Below are positions 5,011 to 6,245 of a stretch of DNA of 6,245 nucleotides, piece after piece. This DNA comes from Pseudomonadota bacterium (lineage in GTDB: Bacteria; Pseudomonadota; Alphaproteobacteria; Rhizobiales; Xanthobacteraceae). The stretch lies in the NCBI GenBank assembly GCA_023434095.1, contig JAEYTJ010000106.1:1-6245 (forward strand), written 5' to 3'. The translations under genes were made by a program, and so were the position numbers. The notes under the pieces were generated by a model, which saw nothing but the letters and a program-made list of their open reading frames with translations, made no database searches and was not told the DNA's origin. Within the stretch, counting starts at the first letter, position 1; each line of letters opens with the position of its first letter.

Positions 5011-5022
5011 GCCGTGCACGGC
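5011..5022. repeat. Perfect 12-base palindrome next to the dnaE2 stop
   Basis: GCCGTGCACGGC is fully self-complementary and directly abuts the TGA stop of dnaE2 (5023-5025). On RNA it could be part of a hairpin in which GAGCC pairs with GGCTC (5004-5008 with 5020-5024), but no T tract follows, so a strong terminator is unlikely. Confidence 0.4.
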
Positions 5023-6245
5023 TCAATGGAAGTCACGCGATTTCGGCAGCACCCGCACCTGCCGGGGATGGCCGTGCCCGCTGCGTCGGCCGGCGAGCAG
5101 GTGCCCGGCCGGCGAGGGTTTTCCCTGCCCCCGCACGTCTTCGCCCGGATCGGCCTGCGGCGAGGGCATGGCGCGCACATCCTCGAACAGGCGGGCGAGT
5201 TCGCCGGTGCGGTCGAACACGCGCTCGCCCATCACATGCACCACGCCCTCCTTGCTCTTCTGCACCCGGCCCTCGACGACGACGAGTCGGGCGCCCATCA
5301 CTTCCGCCCGGTAGCGCTCGAACTGGCGGGTCCACAGCAGCACGTTGACGATGCCGGTCTCGTCTTCCAGCGTCATGAAGATGGCGTTGCCCTTGCCCGG
5401 CCGCTGGCGCACCAGCACGATGCCGGCCGCGCGCAGCCGCACCCCGTCGCGCGCCGCCGCGACATCGGCGCTGGAGGCCACGCCCTCGGCCGCGAACACC
5501 GCGCGCAGCATGCCCATGGGATGGCCCTTCAGCGACAGGCGCGTGGTCTGGTAATCCACCGCGACCTGCTCGGGCAGCGGCATGAGCGGCAGATGCGCGT
5601 CCGCATCGCTGCCGAGTTCGCGCGCCTCGACCGCCGCGAACAGCGGTAGCGGCGCGTCGTCGGGCAGCCGGCGCATGGCCCAGGCGGCCTCGCGCCGGTC
5701 GAGCCCCAGGGAGCGGCAGGCATCGGCATCCGCCAGTTTGGCGAGAGCGGCCGCCGGCAGGCGGGAGCGGTGGGCGAGCGTCTCGACATCGTGCAGGAAA
5801 CCCCGTGCCCGCGCCTCAACCAGTTGCGCGCTCCATTCCTCCTTGAAGCCGTCGAGCTGACGCAGGCCGAGCCGCAGCGCCAGCGGCACGCCGGGTGCGT
5901 CACGCTCCAGCGTGTTGTCGTGGAAGCTGAAATTGACGTCCGGGCCCCGGATCTCGACTCCGTGCTCCTGCGCATCGCGCACGATCTGCGCCGGGGCATA
6001 GAAACCCATAGGCTGGGAATTAAGCAGCGCGCAGGCGAAGATCGCGGGATAGCGGCATTTGAGGAAGGCGGAGATGTAGACCAGCTTGGCGAAGGAGGCC
6101 GCGTGGCTTTCCGGAAAGCCGTATTCGCCGAAGCCCTTGATCTGCTCGAAACAGCGGGCGGCGAAGGCGGGGTCGTAGCCGCGCGCGCTCATGCGCTCCA
6201 CCAGCAGCTTCTGGAAGGTGCCCATCGTGCCGTTGTGGCGGAAGG
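5023..6245 (-). CDS. dnaE2: Error-prone DNA polymerase DnaE2 (ImuC), C-terminal part
   Basis: The last 406 or so codons of a C-family polymerase that normally has over 1,000 residues; the 5' end lies beyond the right edge (FRHNGT precedes the internal Met at 6225). DnaE2 does translesion synthesis in the SOS response together with ImuA and ImuB. Counting from that Met, IKGFGEYGFPESHAASFAKL (about 29-48) and CALLNSQPMGFYAPAQIVRD (about 65-84) are hallmark DnaE motifs. LRLGLRQLDGF starts the helix-hairpin-helix region (118-190). An OB fold spans 262-336 (VRLRAAGIVLVRQRPGKGNA, FMTLEDETGIVNVLLW). The end HPRQVRVLPKSRDFH is the characteristic DnaE2 terminus, so this end is intact. The replicative DnaE1 has a much longer C-terminal tail, so dnaE2 is favoured. 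imuA and imuB would be expected upstream, off the window. The catalytic PHP and palm regions cannot be checked here. Confidence 0.95.
   Translation of the reverse strand, partial: FRHNGTMGTFQKLLVERMSARGYDPAFAARCFEQIKGFGEYGFPESHAASFAKLVYISAFLKCRYPAIFACALLNSQPMGFYAPAQIVRDAQEHGVEIRGPDVNFSFHDNTLERDAPGVPLALRLGLRQLDGFKEEWSAQLVEARARGFLHDVETLAHRSRLPAAALAKLADADACRSLGLDRREAAWAMRRLPDDAPLPLFAAVEARELGSDADAHLPLMPLPEQVAVDYQTTRLSLKGHPMGMLRAVFAAEGVASSADVAAARDGVRLRAAGIVLVRQRPGKGNAIFMTLEDETGIVNVLLWTRQFERYRAEVMGARLVVVEGRVQKSKEGVVHVMGERVFDRTGELARLFEDVRAMPSPQADPGEDVRGQGKPSPAGHLLAGRRSGHGHPRQVRVLPKSRDFH

Overview
The window has very high GC, strong GC preference at third codon positions, and a set of families that points to an alphaproteobacterium. 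The best guess is Hyphomicrobiales, possibly Xanthobacteraceae-like. This is an inference from composition and protein style (DnaE2, a 2-Cys OhrR, a SorC regulator paired with a SAF-domain oxidoreductase), not a database match. It reads as ordinary chromosome: no tRNA, rRNA, insertion sequence, CRISPR array or phage gene was seen.

Layout from left to right. (1) Positions 1-185, minus strand: the first 61 codons of a VOC-family, MhqO-like ring-cleaving dioxygenase that runs off the left edge. (2) Positions 186-376: a divergent regulatory region with a perfect LysR-type inverted repeat at 268-283 and a plausible promoter on each strand. (3) Positions 377-1345, plus strand: a LysR-family regulator that probably controls the dioxygenase and itself. 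(4) Positions 1335-1784, minus strand: a 2-Cys OhrR-type peroxide sensor of the MarR family, overlapping the lysR end tail to tail by 11 bases. (5) Positions 1785-1956: a second divergent spacer with a good promoter toward the right. (6) Positions 1957-2979, plus strand: a SorC/DeoR-type sugar-binding regulator followed by a hairpin. (7) Positions 3099-4448, plus strand: an NAD(P)-binding, SAF-domain oxidoreductase of the 'predicted homoserine dehydrogenase' type, probably a carbohydrate or sugar-acid enzyme controlled by the SorC protein. (8) Positions 4449-4652: a convergent spacer with several stem-loops. (9) Positions 4653-4934, minus strand: a small conserved-looking protein of unknown function. 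(10) Positions 5023-6245, minus strand: the C-terminal part of the error-prone polymerase DnaE2 (ImuC), running off the right edge.

Functionally there are three unrelated units: an aromatic or quinone-type dioxygenase with its LysR regulator; a peroxide sensor next to a SorC-controlled oxidoreductase of unknown substrate; and the end of an SOS mutagenesis cassette with a small downstream gene. No wholly new system is obvious. The least understood parts are the SorC/SAF-oxidoreductase pair, the OhrR without an ohr gene in view, and the small gene behind dnaE2.
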